A DNA stretch of 64,000 nucleotides from Lepturacanthus savala (lineage: Eukaryota > Chordata > Actinopteri > Scombriformes > Trichiuridae), in assembly GCA_030544235.1 (NCBI GenBank), contig CM060472.1, positions 22,310,724 through 22,374,723 on the forward strand, read 5' to 3'. Under the pieces are notes generated by a model. That model ran no database searches and was not told where the DNA came from. It was given only the letters and a program-made list of their open reading frames with translations. Of this stretch, positions 49,278 through 63,051 are shown one piece after another (position 1 is the first letter of the stretch; the number at the start of each line of letters is the position of its first letter). A program made the position numbers and the translations under genes.

Positions 49278-50751
49278 GTTGCCGGAGCTGTCGAGCGGGG
49301 AGATGACTGCTTCTTGCAGATCGGTCTCTTCTCCTTCCTTTCATGTGTTCATATGAATAGATATGAAAAAAAAAACATTATCTAGTGCTTTAACTATCAT
49401 GAGCAGATAGTCCCAGTGCAATGTTAGCATATGCCATTTGGGGACTATCTTTAAAAAAGTATTTTGAAACCATACAGTACTCCCCATCTATAGGGTCTAT
49501 TCAACACGTGCAAACTGTTATATGTACTGGATATCTCATTTTGTACGACACCACTCTGTATGTGTGACCACATTATCTACATATAATACATCAGTTTTCA
49601 TACACTCCCAGCACTGATAAGGGGCATCCATGATCCAGCAGCATCCTCCAGCAGCTAAGCAGCCCATGGTGGGAGATTACAGCGGTCTGTTTTTTTTTTC
49701 CCATATCTATTGGCGGCATCTTCCTCCTGTTTACCGTTTTTTTTTTCTTCTGTAAATCTGCTTATGAAAAGCCGTTCACCCCAGAAACCAAGAGCCACAA
49801 ACGCCCCAGACACGGCTCCTGCGGGCTTCAGGAGCTTTGGGTCAAAGAACAGTGAGTTCCAAACATTCGTGTTCAGGTGAAATAGAAAATGGGGAAAATT
49901 CCGAATGACAGTTGACGTACCACGTGTGATACAGACATTTACCAGGCAGGTCTGTCAGCAATGTTCATCTGATATTGAAAGTGGTTTAACACACACATAG
50001 GCTGGGGTTCCTTTTGTGTGGACTCCTCATATATATATACCAAGAACTTTCCTGTAACTTTCCACTGGTTGTCAGTAAAATAAGTACTGCATCGATTGGG
50101 ACCAGTTGAAGACTCCTGAGAGTCCCTTTTCCATCTTCAGACCCCTCAAACCCCACAATCATTTGAAATCCAATTAACCATTGCACACTGTGGACTAGTT
50201 ATGCCTCACAATTTGATCCTCATCCATTCAAATGCTCCAATTTCTACTTTATAATATAACCTTACTAATGAATTTTTATTTCTATGAATTTCTTTTAGGC
50301 CATATACCATATATATTCAATATTTTAACTTCTATCTTATATTAATTATACTTGTATTATACTCTTATTATTCTATAATACATTTATATAATTCATAATA
50401 ATGCATATAATGTATACATAACAGGTAAACTTGTGTAATTTATTTTTTTTATTTTTCCAATAATTCCATGTGCAATAATTTACTCATCTAGCTCTTACAA
50501 TGTGCACTTTGCAATAACCATGTAGCAATAACAGTGTGTATGTTTGTTTGTTTATATTAGTGTAGGGTGTATTAAGGGTGTTTTTCTACATATTGTTCTT
50601 CTGTTTGTGTGCCAATCACACATGAAATGTCATATGTTGTAACCAAAATTCTATATAAAACTAGTTGATAGCATGTTTTTCTGTCTTTTCAAGAGAGATA
50701 AACTATCTGCTATCAAGTGTTTAGGTTACACCACATGACATGCCTGGTATT

Positions 50752-50754
<3 letters not shown>

Positions 50755-50797
<43 letters not shown>
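50755..50797. repeat. (AT)n microsatellite
   Basis: About 43 bp of uninterrupted AT in intron 3. Confidence 0.97.
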
Positions 50798-50800
<3 letters not shown>

Positions 50801-51550
50801 ACTGCTTGATTAATTTACCAAAGGACCTATTCAGCTACTTTTTGCTTCTGCTGGTTATTATGACATGTTATTCCATCAATTCAAAGTAAAACACAAATAC
50901 TTCCAGGATGTGATCTAGAAAGCAGGAAAGCAGGCTACTGTGCAAAATCTACCCGACCGCATCAACAAGAAAATTTAAAAAAAACAAAGGGGATCCCCCC
51001 AGTTTGCAATCAGAGTTGAGACAGATCAATACAAAAAAGATTAAAACTTTTGACTATAAAATAAAACAATGAGGCAGAAAAACACTTTCCAACATTGTTT
51101 AGATTCCACAGTGACCACGCAATCAGCAGGAGCAGCAAAATAAACATCGATTTATAGCACTGTGTCAATAGATTTCAAAGCCTTAAAGCTGGTGAGTTCA
51201 ATAAAATGCAGAAAATGTTGCAAAACACATAACTTGATCTCCCATAATTAATCTGGTTAATGTGATTTCAATTACATCTTCCCATAACTCTAGAAATGAA
51301 GATGGGCCTATAAATTATATGGACCACACACAAAAGAGGTCGATTTTTATGTGTGTATGTTTTTTTTTTTTTTTTTTTGATTGAGGACAGTTCATATGGA
51401 TGCAATTTGTCTGCAGAGGCTCATTATTAAAAGTGAAACAAAGGGAATTTGATCGGTTTTTATCTATCAGGGAAATTAAAGAGGGAGTAGTCCCCGGGGA
51501 GGAAAATGGATGAGTTAATCACAGCGCTAACGAGGAGGGGGCGCGGCATT

Positions 51551-51552
<2 letters not shown>

Positions 51553-51593
<41 letters not shown>

Positions 51594-51604
51594 GGGGGGG
51601 GGGG
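51553..51604. repeat. (GT)19-G14 compound repeat
   Basis: Thirty-eight bases of GT run directly into fourteen G residues, the same architecture as at 48845-48877. Confidence 0.97.
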
Positions 51605-53668
51605 TCCCTTTACATCATCCGCCTCTGATGGCGGCAGGACGACTGAGGTGGTGGGAGACGAGCGACTCCGACAGCTCGGTGCCTTTCCAACCGCTCACTT
51701 CCTTGTCAACACGAGATCAAGGTCCCGCGGCAGCAAATATTTGATTATCCCCAGCAGTGTCTAAGAGCTTAACGGAGTAATGTACTGAACATCCTACGGT
51801 TACATCCTCCAAACACATGTTATTGCTGCGTAATAACACAGTAATAACAAGTAACGTGCATCGTTTCCTGCTGTCAGGAGCAAGCCAGAAGTACAGCGCA
51901 GTATGTATTTCATCAATATGGATAGAAAAATGTCTATTGCAACACTTTTTGGGGGGGAGCGGGGGGACTTTTGTAAAAACAAGACGGATTTCTTTTTACT
52001 TATTTGAGAGAGCATCTGGGTGAAAGTAGACCCATCGTTCTTGCTCTGCAGCGGCCTGAGTCCTGGACCCACACGACGGAACATCAATTTCCGGAATCAA
52101 CGATGACACATGCTGCGCAGCTCGAAACAGAAAGTCAGCAACCGGCTGAAGATAAAGTAGCAGCGACGGTGTATCCCTCTTACCCCCTACCAAAAACAAA
52201 AAGAGGAAGCAGCAAGTGTCCTCCGACAGAAATCTGTCCATCATAAATCCTGCAGCAGGTTTTTTTCTTTTTTTTTTTTTTTTATTTTTGCGTGCAGACA
52301 GGTGAGGCCTGCCGAGGTCAGCACATCTCAATGACAGATCTTTTCTCCAGGTAGTCGACAAGAAGTGGACCATCAAAGGCTATTGATCACGGTAATCAAA
52401 AAGAATGTGCCGCATGATGGCGAGAATCATTGCTGCCAACAAATCACCCGCCGATAAAAAAAGACGGAGAGAGGAGAGACGCAGACGAGCCAAAGTGAAG
52501 TCGATTTATTCCCAGTTTACCGAGTCTGCAATCAATTCTGCTGCAAAAGAGCCGCTGCCGGAGCCATTTATATCCACTCTTTATACACTGACGTGATCGC
52601 TGATAAACAGGTGCCGTTAAACCGGATTGTGTTTGAAATTTCGAGTTATAGCCTCCCCCCGTAAAACCCATCCTTTCTTAGCACAAAAGTTTCCTTTCAT
52701 GTGTGTTTTTTGTCAAAATCATTACGAGGAGCATTTTTTTTTCCCCGGAGTTTATGTGACAACACAATCATGAATCCGTGATGGAGCGTTTGATTCGCCG
52801 GCATGTACTTTGTCTGCTGTCAGACGATGTCAGACGTGTCTACTGCTCCCGAGATCACTGGAATTTCCATAAACTTTTGAAATGTGTTTTCGCGAATGAA
52901 GCCGTTTTTCAAAAAAAAAAAAAAGAAAAAATACAGCGAGCTGTCCGCTCTACCCTTGAGCTGTCAATCAAAGTGAAGTCAAGAGTTACCGGAGGTGATC
53001 TCCACTCGCATGGATTTCATCAAAAACATGAAAGTGAAGCATCTTGGATCATTTTTTTTTTTCCCTGGTTTGTAGAAACAAAGTTGCGATTGAGGAAAAA
53101 GGTTCCATGTGGTCATGTGGACATATCTGATTATATCATATAGTATCTACATATCTCTTAAAGCAAATAAATAAATAAATTAATCTAAATAGTATTTATT
53201 GATCTTCAGTCCCTTGGCAGGCCAATGACAGCCACATGACACAACACATCGACACATAACCAAACAAAAATAGCTAGGTTAATTAATTATTAAACATCAT
53301 TATAGATTGACATTATTAAATGTTGTCATGAAATAATCAGTAGATTAATTGGTAAAATCTTCAGTATTGTCTATAGTGGGATTTGAGAGTTTATAACAAC
53401 TTTTGCTGGGGGAAAAAAGAAGCTATTTTAGAACATTGAGAAAAACTGGGGCATAAGCACAAAGTCACCTCATGTCAGTGCATGAAAATATATATTTCAT
53501 GACAAAGTAGTAGACTTTCTCCCATTAAAATCTGTCTTCATTTTGGGGGAGTCCCTTAACTCCTATTTTATAATCAAACTACTAACAGTATGTGGAGGAC
53601 TGCAGCAGACGGAGCAAGGGGGGAAGGGGGAGGGGGAGACAAATGACACAGCAGAATGGAGGCGTTAC

Positions 53669-53785
53669 CTTTTCTTTGTCTCTCATGGATCCTTTTCCGA
53701 GAATTGACATCTTCGTGAGCGTGTCCTCCTGTAGTCTCTTTAACGAGTTCCCGCGTGGCCCGAGGAGTTTGCCGACAAAGTTAAA
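53669..53785 (-). CDS. khdrbs3: khdrbs3 exon 3 (KH domain core)
   Basis: This exon encodes 39 residues in phase 0, beginning FNFVGKLLGPRGNSLKRLQE and ending MRDKEK. It carries the core of the STAR/KH RNA-binding domain, including the GXXG loop as GPRG at residues 9-12, followed by the helix that packs beside bound RNA. The acceptor reads CTCTCTGCCGCAG and the donor AAG|GTAACG on the minus strand. KHDRBS3 (SLM-2/T-STAR) is a nuclear dimeric RNA-binding protein that recognises U(U/A)AA-type motifs and controls neuronal alternative splicing, neurexin AS4 being the known target. The residues LQEDTLTKMS fit KHDRBS3 (LQEETLTKMS, from memory) better than the paralogue KHDRBS2 (EETGAKMS). Exons 1-2, which encode QUA1 and the first KH strands, were not found in the window and should lie beyond 64000. 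Confidence 0.97.
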
Positions 53786-54174
53786 CTGCGGCAGAGAGGG
53801 AGAGATCAGTCAGAATCTGTGTGTTTGAGATAAAGAGCAAAGACTTTTCTTGAGTCAATCGCAAGCGGCGCCCGACCGGAGCTCATAAAAAGATGATCAG
53901 CAGTTTCTTCCTGTCCACATCTCGATAGGATCAGCGTGGAAGCGTTTCTGAGATGACCAAATTGTCACCTTGATCTTCTATTGCGTGAAGATGCACTGCA
54001 ATGTACACTTTATCTGAACATCTTAGCATAAAATAAAGTATATTAAGTAGCAGGAGTTGTGGGAAGTTGCTGTATTATCAGTGAACCAATCCTATGCGTA
54101 TAGATGCAATTATAAATTGATATTTCGGTCTTTTCGACAGCATCCTTTGCTTGCTTTAATTCTATGTACGGTTG

Positions 54175-54570
54175 TTGGAAAGTTGGAAACTTCCCATGGG
54201 AATTAAGCCCAGATTTTTTTCAAAGAAAGTTGATATGTCATATGAGAAAAGGTACTTGGAAATAGTTTTTTTTTTTTTTTTTTTTTTGCTTAAAACATAA
54301 AAAGTTGCCTATTATCATATCAGAATCATATCTTGGCCTCTAACAGGACATTTAAATATAGTTGGGAAAATATATTGTAGCATAATCTTGAATAAAACAA
54401 CCATATTTAAAGGGATAGTTCAATATTTTTGAAAATTCGCCCATCCTCATGATTCCCAAAGTTGTAGCAATAGTTGCTTTACTTTTTTCGTCGATGCAAG
54501 CCATTTCCAGACCAGCGGAGTAGAGCCATGAGCTGCTCAGCTGCTATTGTGTGGCTAATGGTATTTTTTG
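54175..54570 (+). mobile_element. Family B repeat copy in intron 2
   Basis: Shares GTTGGAAACTTCCCATGGGA, AAATATATTGTAGCATAATC and AGGGATAGTTCAATATT with the copy in intron 4. It is interrupted by a T-run near 54267-54288. Confidence 0.75.
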
Positions 54571-55231
54571 GTTTCCCTCATCAAACTCAGCAAATAGACA
54601 ATCCAGCAACTCCCTAACAAATACAGTTACATTTCATAACGTTCTGTTGTTATCTCATCGCATGGTGAAGTAAATTCTGATAATATTATACTGTAAATAT
54701 ATTTGATCTATAATGGTATTAAGTATGCAAAGCGACCACCGCACACAGCAACAAGTGAGACATTATTGACCATCTCACAGTGAGAGGAAGCTGCTCACGG
54801 GAAATGATTCCGATTTATCAATTTAACTATAGTCTAAATGTGTTTCCTCACTTCAAAATGCTTCTATAATGATCATGGTCCTGTATTATTAATGGAGCGC
54901 ATGCAGTACGATCAGCAGTGATGCAGCAGAGGCTGAGACGGGTGAAATCCCTCCGCTGTCTGCTTCCCACAATGCAACAATTTTTCAAGTGATGCTTCTC
55001 GAGTCATTTTCTGGGACTTGACAAAGCTCCTCCGGTACCACAGACAACATTGTGTGTATGTGGAGTACTCGTAATGTGAAAACTGACCTTAGGATGTAAA
55101 ATTAGTGCCTTTCTACACCGAGAGGCAAACCAACCAATCACACCGCAGTCTGGTCCAGACACACAAAGTCTTCAGCTGATTAGATTGTAATTAAATCAGC
55201 ACAAACAAATCAGGAATTCACCAATATGCAG

Positions 55232-55680
55232 TGGCGAAAGAAGTACTCTTATTTCAGTGTAAGTACCACTATAGGAACATTAAAATATTCCATTACAAGT
55301 AAAAGTCATGCAATCCCACTTAAGTAAAAGTAGCAGTAGTACTGACAGTAAAACCTAAAGTATGAAAGTAAAAGTATGTATTCTGCAATAACTGATATAT
55401 TGCTTTATATAACATCATTTATTTATTATATTTAAAGCATCAATATGTAAGCAGTATGCTACTGTTGAGTTACATTCAACTGCTTTACGATCAGCTAGTT
55501 TAATCCAGTGGTTCCCAACCAAGATTTGGAACCAAGAGTTTTCTGGCTCTCAACATGTAATGAAATAAAAGAATGTGAAAAGTATAGAGTGAAAAATCAG
55601 TACATCAATATTTGGTGAAGAAGTTAACAACCCAGACAGCTGTCAAATGGAAATACTCAAGTGAAGTAAAAGTACCTCGA
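55232..55680 (+). repeat. Dispersed percomorph-type repeat
   Basis: Begins AGTGGCGAAAGAAGTACTC, contains the TAAGTAAAAGTAGCAGTA block and ends ACTCAAGTGAAGTAAAAGTA. This family is frequent in perciform genomes in my experience. It is non-coding and somewhat degenerate. Confidence 0.6.
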
Positions 55681-57575
55681 AAAAACCCTATGTTTTATTT
55701 AATATACAGTATTTCCGGAATGAGCTCTACACTCCAATATCAGCTCCACAATATTATAATGTGCTTGTGTGAGCTAACAGCTCATCTGACCACCGCTGGC
55801 ATGTCATCCTTCATCAAGGGCTTTCAGGCTTAGTTCGCTTCACAAGGTCATTATTTTTTGCCATAAAAAAATATCAAAATGGTATGCATTAATATATATC
55901 AAGGGATTTTGTGCTTGCACGCTCCAATCAAAGTTGTACAGCCTCAAAAAATACAGGGTCAACACAATTCAACCAGCAGCTGGAGATGGTCAGGTGGGCA
56001 AAAGGAGAGCAATGGTTTTCTCCCCCTCTCCATGTTTTCCTTCAACAGTGAGTTATACAGCTGTCTCCCTCAACTATCTAGGTCATCAATTAGCTGGCAG
56101 GAGGTAAGGAAAAAAAAGAAAAACACACCCAATTTTCTTCTAAACCTTACCTATATCTATCTTGCCTTTTGTTCAGAAAGGGAGTGCTTATTAGGAGGCT
56201 TCTGCCAATAGTTGGGTGAGGGATTTGAAGGGCGAGCTTCGGTGATTTGCTCTAATAGTGTGACTGTTGGGTTTCTGTGCTGGCCGGGTTGGAGACCAGC
56301 AGTTCTCCACTACTGTATGTTCCTTCAACTTTTTTTTTTTTTAATTACGCCGAGTCATGCAATTAGACCCGATCAAACTGGGCCCCGTTCGGCCTTTTCT
56401 TTAAAAAAAGTAGACCTCATGACCCACTGTGCTAATTCCAACCCATGCAGTTCCAAACAGGAATAGGTGGCCTCACGGACCGATATATGTAAAAACGCCT
56501 TTGCCTTTGAGTTTCAACGCTGCCTCACAATGCCTCAGCAAATGAGTTCAAAAAAGGCTGTTCACTAAAACTGAAAAATTGTCTTGTACAGTGGAGTATT
56601 AGGACATGTATGAAAAAACTAAAGAAGATCAGAAGCATTTGATTTTGAAAGAAAGTGCATTTGATAAAGAAAGTGCAACACGCAGGCTGAAGTGTGTTTT
56701 TTTTTTTTTTTTTTTCGGGTAGATAGAATTCATTTGGAAACGTAGCTAAGCGAAGTAAATTGTATCCTTCATCTGAAGTATTCAGGTTTACAAGGGGACC
56801 ATCAAAGGAGACAGTGCTCGACAGAGGGTGTCAGGAAACATTTTAAATGCTGCGTTTAGCCCATGTCCCGCGCATCCATCATTTCCGCCTGAATAGAGCC
56901 TTGATCACTGAGCCATGCTGGCTCTTGAACAATGGTTTGCAGAGCGACGTCACGCGGCCAACGTTTCCACGTTACGACAGATTGTGTGCAGTCGTTCCAT
57001 CCTCCCTGACAGGTCGGGGTATTGGACACGGCGTCCGGGACGTTTGTGAGGATGTCTCAGTCTCCTGTCGAGCTAAAGGAGAAGCTTCAAGAACCAAAAA
57101 AAAACATATAGACAGACTGATACAGCTATTACTGAAAAGTTCCCATATCCTTGAAAGTGGGATTTTAGTTGCTTTTTGATTATAAGAGAATATAATAAAA
57201 ATTTTTTTTAAAAATCTAACATTCTTTTATTACAGATAAAAATCACTTAATTTAAAGCCTGAGACCAAATAACAAGACGAGACCGACCCAAAACCCCAGA
57301 AAGAAAAAAAAAAACGTAATTAGCTAAATTATCCGCAATGCAAAGTTCAATGTTTAATAGGAAAGAATTCAAAGATCAATTATTTTTCCATAAAATCATA
57401 GAAATTACACTGAGGATCATTACAGAATATGACCAATATATTCTGTAAGATGTTTATAAAGGAGATGATAAAGGACCCTATTAAATAATCACACAATCTA
57501 AATTAAATTAGTTGCAGCCCTAATACTGATATTATATTAAACTATTTTTTCATTGTATTGAAGATGTAAATATTG

Positions 57576-57580
<5 letters not shown>

Positions 57581-57619
<39 letters not shown>
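57581..57619. repeat. (AT)n microsatellite
   Basis: About 39 bp of AT in intron 2. A shorter one lies at 59632-59651. Confidence 0.97.
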
Positions 57620-57624
<5 letters not shown>

Positions 57625-59859
57625 TGGAACAATAACATTGTGTTGATTAAAATATTTTATTTAGGGTTGTAGCTGAGGTTTTCTCATGCATGTATCAGAG
57701 GGTTTTGGATTTTAACAAATTAACCATCAGGACTGATGTTGTGATGTCACAGCTGCAATGATCGACCCATAGGCAACAATTTTTTTTCTCCTGATGATTG
57801 CCTCACTGACTGAAATGCATTGGCATGTTGAACTGAATAACCATTTTATTGCATCATGTTCTCTTAGCCAACTCTTCTACAGACAGACTGATACTTTCTG
57901 GAATGAGAACAGGGAAAGACTCATCCAGAAAAGTTTTAATCAAAGACGACTTTATTAATTTCAGAATGTAATTATGTCAGATTTTGTAAACAATGCGTGG
58001 TAATCCAATGAATGTCCAGTGGGCAAGTGTCTAATTGAATGATTCTGTCGCTCTAATCAAAGCTGAATTAAAAGGCCCACAGAACATTAAATGATGTTTA
58101 TGCAGTGGTCCAGGCGAAAACTCTTTACTGATTGGCTGGCAGTTGCGCATCAAAACCATTTAACGCACACGTAATTCGGCTCCTGTTTAATCACCAGTTG
58201 TAAATTCTCCCACCAGAGCATAACTGCCACGAGCATAGTTGAGTTATCAACTTGATAAACTAATGGCTGGAATGGGAAGGAAAACCACAGTGACACCTAA
58301 TTTTAACATCACTTGAGTACCTTAACCTCAACTAATTACCTTTATTCTAACGAGAGGGGCATATTATGTGAGGGGGGTAAAAAGAACTTCAAGACAACAC
58401 CTGTTTCTTTATTGTTTTCCTCAGAGCCGTGAAGCTCCGTGAAGAAGTGATGAGCAACACTTTGGCAATAAGAGACACGAAAGATGTTCACTGAAGAGGT
58501 AAATTGAAATTGTCACGATTTGATATTGAACTTGGAGGGGTTGTTGTTGAGGTGGAGGAGAGAGTGATGCGAGACGCAGACCTGCAAACTCTGGAGTAGC
58601 GAAAAAGGTGAGAATATACAAAACACTTTTCACAAAACAAAAAAGGTGTCTGTAGCCAAAAGGTGACAATTGTGCAGGTATGTAGAAGAAAACAAGAACA
58701 AGTGGAAGTCTATTTAGTCTATTGTCTAACCTAATGCACGGTAAACCTAAACACTGTTGATGTCATTGTTCGATGGTTATTACACTGTAATTAACATGTA
58801 CCTAATAATAAGTTAAAAGCTACATTTCCATTTTAAAAGTTCACCTTCAAATGCACTTTTTAAATGTAAGTGATCGAGGCCAAAATCCACAGTGTATCCA
58901 TTTGCAGTCCATTTTGTGCAAAAATGCATTTAAAAGTTGAGACTTCAGCAGTCTGAGTTGGTCATATCTAGTGGATATCTGCCACTTTTACAGTCTTTTT
59001 AAGCGTTAAATTCTCTCTTTGTGTTTCCCTGTTGTGCTGCGGTCCGAGTATAGCAACAAAAAAAGGGACTTTGGCACTAAAAAGAAGAACCATGAAAGAT
59101 ATCTCATTTGGACAGCTGGAGCTTCCTATTAGTTTCGGATAAACTTTTTTAAAAACATTTTTTTTGCACAGAAGGATGACTGTGGACACACACTAAATGC
59201 AGGGAAATGTAATATTTGAGTGCAATAATACTGTTAAAAAGAAGTAGAGGAGGGGGAAATGGAATTTCTTTGGCAGCAGGTTAGCACAGACATGGATGGA
59301 AATGTTCTAAACTTGTTATAAAGGCATACCCAGGCTGCAGTGTTCTAATATGGGGCCAAATGTGATGATGTTTGTTTGGCATCATCTTAGATCTCTGACT
59401 AACAAGACTATGCAGCTGGACCACGTATTATGGATGCATGGATTTTAATTTAATTAATTAATTTAATAATTTGGAAATCAACTGGTCTGACATGGACATG
59501 CAAGTTTTAAGTTTTTTTTTTCTTTCCTAACACTTGTCATCAACTAGTAACTCAAGATGCTGCACACAGACAAAATTAAAAATACATAAATGCATTGCAC
59601 AAGATATGTTGCTGCTGTAAGCAGGGTTGAGTATATATATATATATATATAAAATACCTATCATGTACATGTTATTCATTAATCAGTGCAAATAACCCCA
59701 ACACATATATAATACATAAATATATATTACCATAAACATGGCATTTTTTATGCATTCCTTTTAGTTTAATTTTAATTATTTATTTCTATTTTTTTGCAGT
59801 TTAGAAATGGCTTTATAACCAACAGATCTCAATTACTTTGCTTCAAATTTTTTCTTGAA

Positions 59860-60192
59860 TTTATTTTGATCTTTTGGTCTACTTGACTTTGTCAGGCAAG
59901 TCCCATTCAAGTGATTTCTTTATTGAGAACAGGTGTGGCAGTGGGTGTGGCTACGTCATAAACTACAGTTATGTTTTAACAGAGGGGGAATCACTTTTTC
60001 AGATCATACAGGATCTTGTAGGTTTGGATTTCTTTCCTCCCTTAATATCATTTAAAAACTGCATTTTGTGTTCCCTTCTCTTGACTAATATTTAAATTAG
60101 TTTGATGATGTGAAACATTTAAGTGTGACAAACAGGCAAAAAAAATTTTAAAAAATCAGGAAGGGGGCAAAAACTTTTTCGTAACACTGTAT
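59860..60192 (+). mobile_element. Tc1-like non-autonomous element, 3' part
   Basis: Ends with the series GAAACATTTAAGTGTGACAA, AGGAAGGGGGCAAAAACTTT and AACACTGTA, a terminal pattern widely seen in Tc1/mariner-type MITEs of fish. Upstream blocks such as GGTGTGGCAGTGGGTGTGGC fit the same element. The 5' half is absent. Confidence 0.65.
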
Positions 60193-62617
60193 TAACAGTC
60201 CTAAGCAAAATTACAATGGCATACTCCCCACCATTGTTGGCATGAAATGCATTCTGGGATTCCAACGCTATGACTTCCTCACTTTTCAGACAAGACAGGC
60301 AGACATTGGGGTTGGGTGTGCTGGCCCCTGCCTTTGCTCTTCAGACAAAAAAAAAAAAGAAGAGATCACAAATCTAGGAGAAATATAGATCTGCTCTACA
60401 TTTGTTTGACTAATGCCTGTAAATGTCAGCGAGGCTTTTTAATTTGGACTTTTTTAAAAGCATCACCAGCCAGTCGATACATTTCACAGGGAGAAACCCA
60501 CACCTCTTCATAATGGACAATCCTCCAGATATATGAGTCTTACTGAACACATGAATGTAATCCCTGCTGTTTATCAGATATCAGACTCTGCCTGACTCCT
60601 AGGATGTGATTGATGCTTCGGGATTTTTGCTAATGCTTTTAGTTATCATGAGGGATTATATGACTTGCAGAAACCTGTCTGAGTCCTTGTGCCATTAAAC
60701 ACCATGAGAGGGATCGTGCCGTTGCCGCCTGTAATCGCCAAAATAAAACAAATTTTAAAAATGATGTGTTAATGTTAATCACAGGTTGCCACCAACTGCT
60801 TTATTGTGGATTTAAATAAATAAAATGAAAATATCGATTGAATCCTGGGGGGAAAAAAAAAAAAAGTCATGCCGATGATGAGAAAGACAGCAGACGAGTA
60901 GGGAAAGGATGTATGATTTATCCTATTTAACTTGAATGAGGGTGAGAGAGAAGGCAGCACGAGTGGGGGGGGGGCAAGTCGGAGAACTTTTCATCATTTG
61001 CTGAATGTATTACCGCGAACCCCGGCGAAAAGGTGTGCTCACACAGAGCCAGCGCCGAGTGATTGTGCTGAGAACAGCAGGACAAGAATGACAGCAGAAG
61101 GATAAATCACTGATCCAGGCAAAGAGAAAGAGAGAGGAAGAAAGAAAGGAAAAAAAAAAAAAAACAGCTCTGAACTGGAAATAAACCAGTGGGACTCCTT
61201 ACGCCTCGCTAATGGCCTGCAGTGCTTTCTGCCAAAAGAGATCCAGCAAATATTACAGATGACTGCTGATAGTGCATCCTTGTTCAAAAAAAAAAAAAAA
61301 AAGGTGGAGGTATTTTTAGTTCCCCCGAGTAGTTGTGACATGTGTCATACCGGTTAAATCGTCGTGTAGATTTATTTTTATATTTCTGTAAACAGGGTTT
61401 CAAATAAAAGAGCTTGAGTGAGCGTCTATAAGAAAAAAAAAAAAAGAAAAGGTTCAGATCCTTCAACGGAGCTGCAGCAGGCGACGCTATAATGTCATCG
61501 CTCTTGCCAAGATCTCAGAAAGTCCCAAAAAATCATCAGAAGTGGGCATTAGAAAATCATCGCCGGGCAACGTTTTATCACAGGGAATCGGCGTGCTGGA
61601 GCCGCCCGGCGTCCTCGCCTGGTTCGTTTTGATAAAAAGCTATGTTTGCCGAGGATGGATTTAACCTCCCCGTGTGTGGCCCCCTAAATGCCCATTTGGA
61701 AAATGGCGGTGCCACTTCAATGCCAGAAGCCAAAAGGTGATGCTTGCGGCTCGGGAGAAGAAGAAAAAAAACAAAAAAAAACAAAAAAAAAAAAAACACA
61801 TTAGAGTCAGACCGATCACTCTTGCCATTCCTACCTGCCAGATAGAACAAATCGAATTTGTCTTCCTTCGGTGGCTTGTTGGAGCTCTAAACAGCGTATT
61901 AGTGGCTCTACTTATCAAAGCTGTCACAGCAAATCTGTTTAGCTGTGAACCTAAGAGACTCAGATCAGCCTCGGGATGACACTACGTACAGAACACAGCC
62001 CTCGGTGCGCACCGACGTTATGTCGTGGGATTCGTTTCGGAGTCACACCTGGTGGAGTGAAGAGATTCTTTCTCAAAGTTCAAGCAAAACCATAGGAAAT
62101 AAAACTGATTTCAGTCTGAACTCAGACTGCAAACAGGAAAACATTCACATTAGAGAAGGATAAGAAACAACAGGATTAGAATTATTAATTAGTAACAACT
62201 AATCAATTAATAGACAAATTGCTTCAGTTCTGAACAGGTTTAAAAACCTTTGCACATCTATGATAAAATTATATAAAATCCATTCTGTTCAGAAGTATCA
62301 TTTGGGAATGGCAATCGCCATACATACTATACTATAGTAGACACATTTTAATTATAATTAGGGCTTTTAAAGTTAAATAAACATCACAGATCTGTCCGGA
62401 GTCATAGATTTGTATCACTATATTTATAAGTTGGACTCTATGTTGTGTGAGTTAGACTCATATTACTCAATAAATGTTAAATGTTGATTGTTGTTATTGT
62501 TATCCTAAGCAAGTAAAAAACGCTAAGAAAAATTGTGTACATTGCTTTTTTCTTGGTGCGTACATCAAAGGGCTACGGTACATTTAGAACATATAAAAAT
62601 ACGTGTTTTTAAGTTTT

Positions 62618-63051
62618 GTAGCTTCTCTAAACAGCTAAACTGTTTTCAGCTGTGCTAACATGATTGCACATCATGCTCATCATCCTAATCATCCATTAAC
62701 CTTCTGATGCAATGAGCAAACACATTGTTCCATTAGAACACTGGACTGATAGTTGCTGGAAATGGGCCTCTATACACCTATGTAGATATTGGACCAAAAA
62801 CCAGACATTTGCAGCTGGAATAGTCATTTACCATATTTGCAATGTATAGTGTGCATTTCTGATCAGTTTAAAGTTATATTCAGTGAAAAAAGTGCTTTTC
62901 TTTCAAAAATAAGGACATTTTTAAGTGACCCCACCTATGTAGATATTACACCAAAAACAGATATTTGCAGCTAGAATAGTAATTTACCACATTAGCAATG
63001 TATAGAGTGTATTTCTGATTAGCAGACCCCAAATTTTTGAATGGTAGTGTA
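62618..63051 (+). mobile_element. Family A MITE with internal duplication
   Basis: A 5'-truncated copy in which a block of about 75 bp (62775-62849) is repeated at 62932-63007. The first unit ends with the diagnostic AAGTGACCCC, so this may be two overlapping insertions or a recombinant. The final end is AATTTTTGAATGGTAGTGTA. Confidence 0.8.

Larger units (their letters stand above)
46502..53668 (-). other. khdrbs3: khdrbs3 intron 3
   Basis: A 7.2-kb intron with donor GTAACG and an acceptor preceded by a long T-rich tract. It contains a hAT-like element (47059-47334), two (GT)n-G(n) compound repeats (48845-48877 and 51553-51604), a CAG/CAA repeat (49221-49277), an AT repeat (50755-50797) and a CpG-bearing pocket near 52400-52620. 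No extra exon is supported. Confidence 0.9.

Noticed and set aside
49138..49344. Poly-Cys or poly-Gln coding region
   Set aside because: The minus-strand poly-Cys frame is the translated trinucleotide repeat. The plus-strand Gln frame has TAG directly before the repeat and no acceptor that would bypass it convincingly.
51996..52376. 126-codon minus-strand frame in intron 3
   Set aside because: It depends on a poly(T)/poly(A) tract that yields a run of lysines, has no recognisable domain, and lacks a convincing splice context.
40224..53785. Assignment to khdrbs2 (SLM-1) or khdrbs1 (Sam68)
   Set aside because: Diagnostic residues in exons 3-5 (DTLTKMS, PPAEAYARMGHAL, RQAQLQELTYLNGG) fit KHDRBS3 and differ from what I recall of the two paralogues.
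61674..61979. 101-codon plus-strand frame in intron 2
   Set aside because: Held open by an A-rich tract giving a Lys/Asn run. There is no domain and no splice context.
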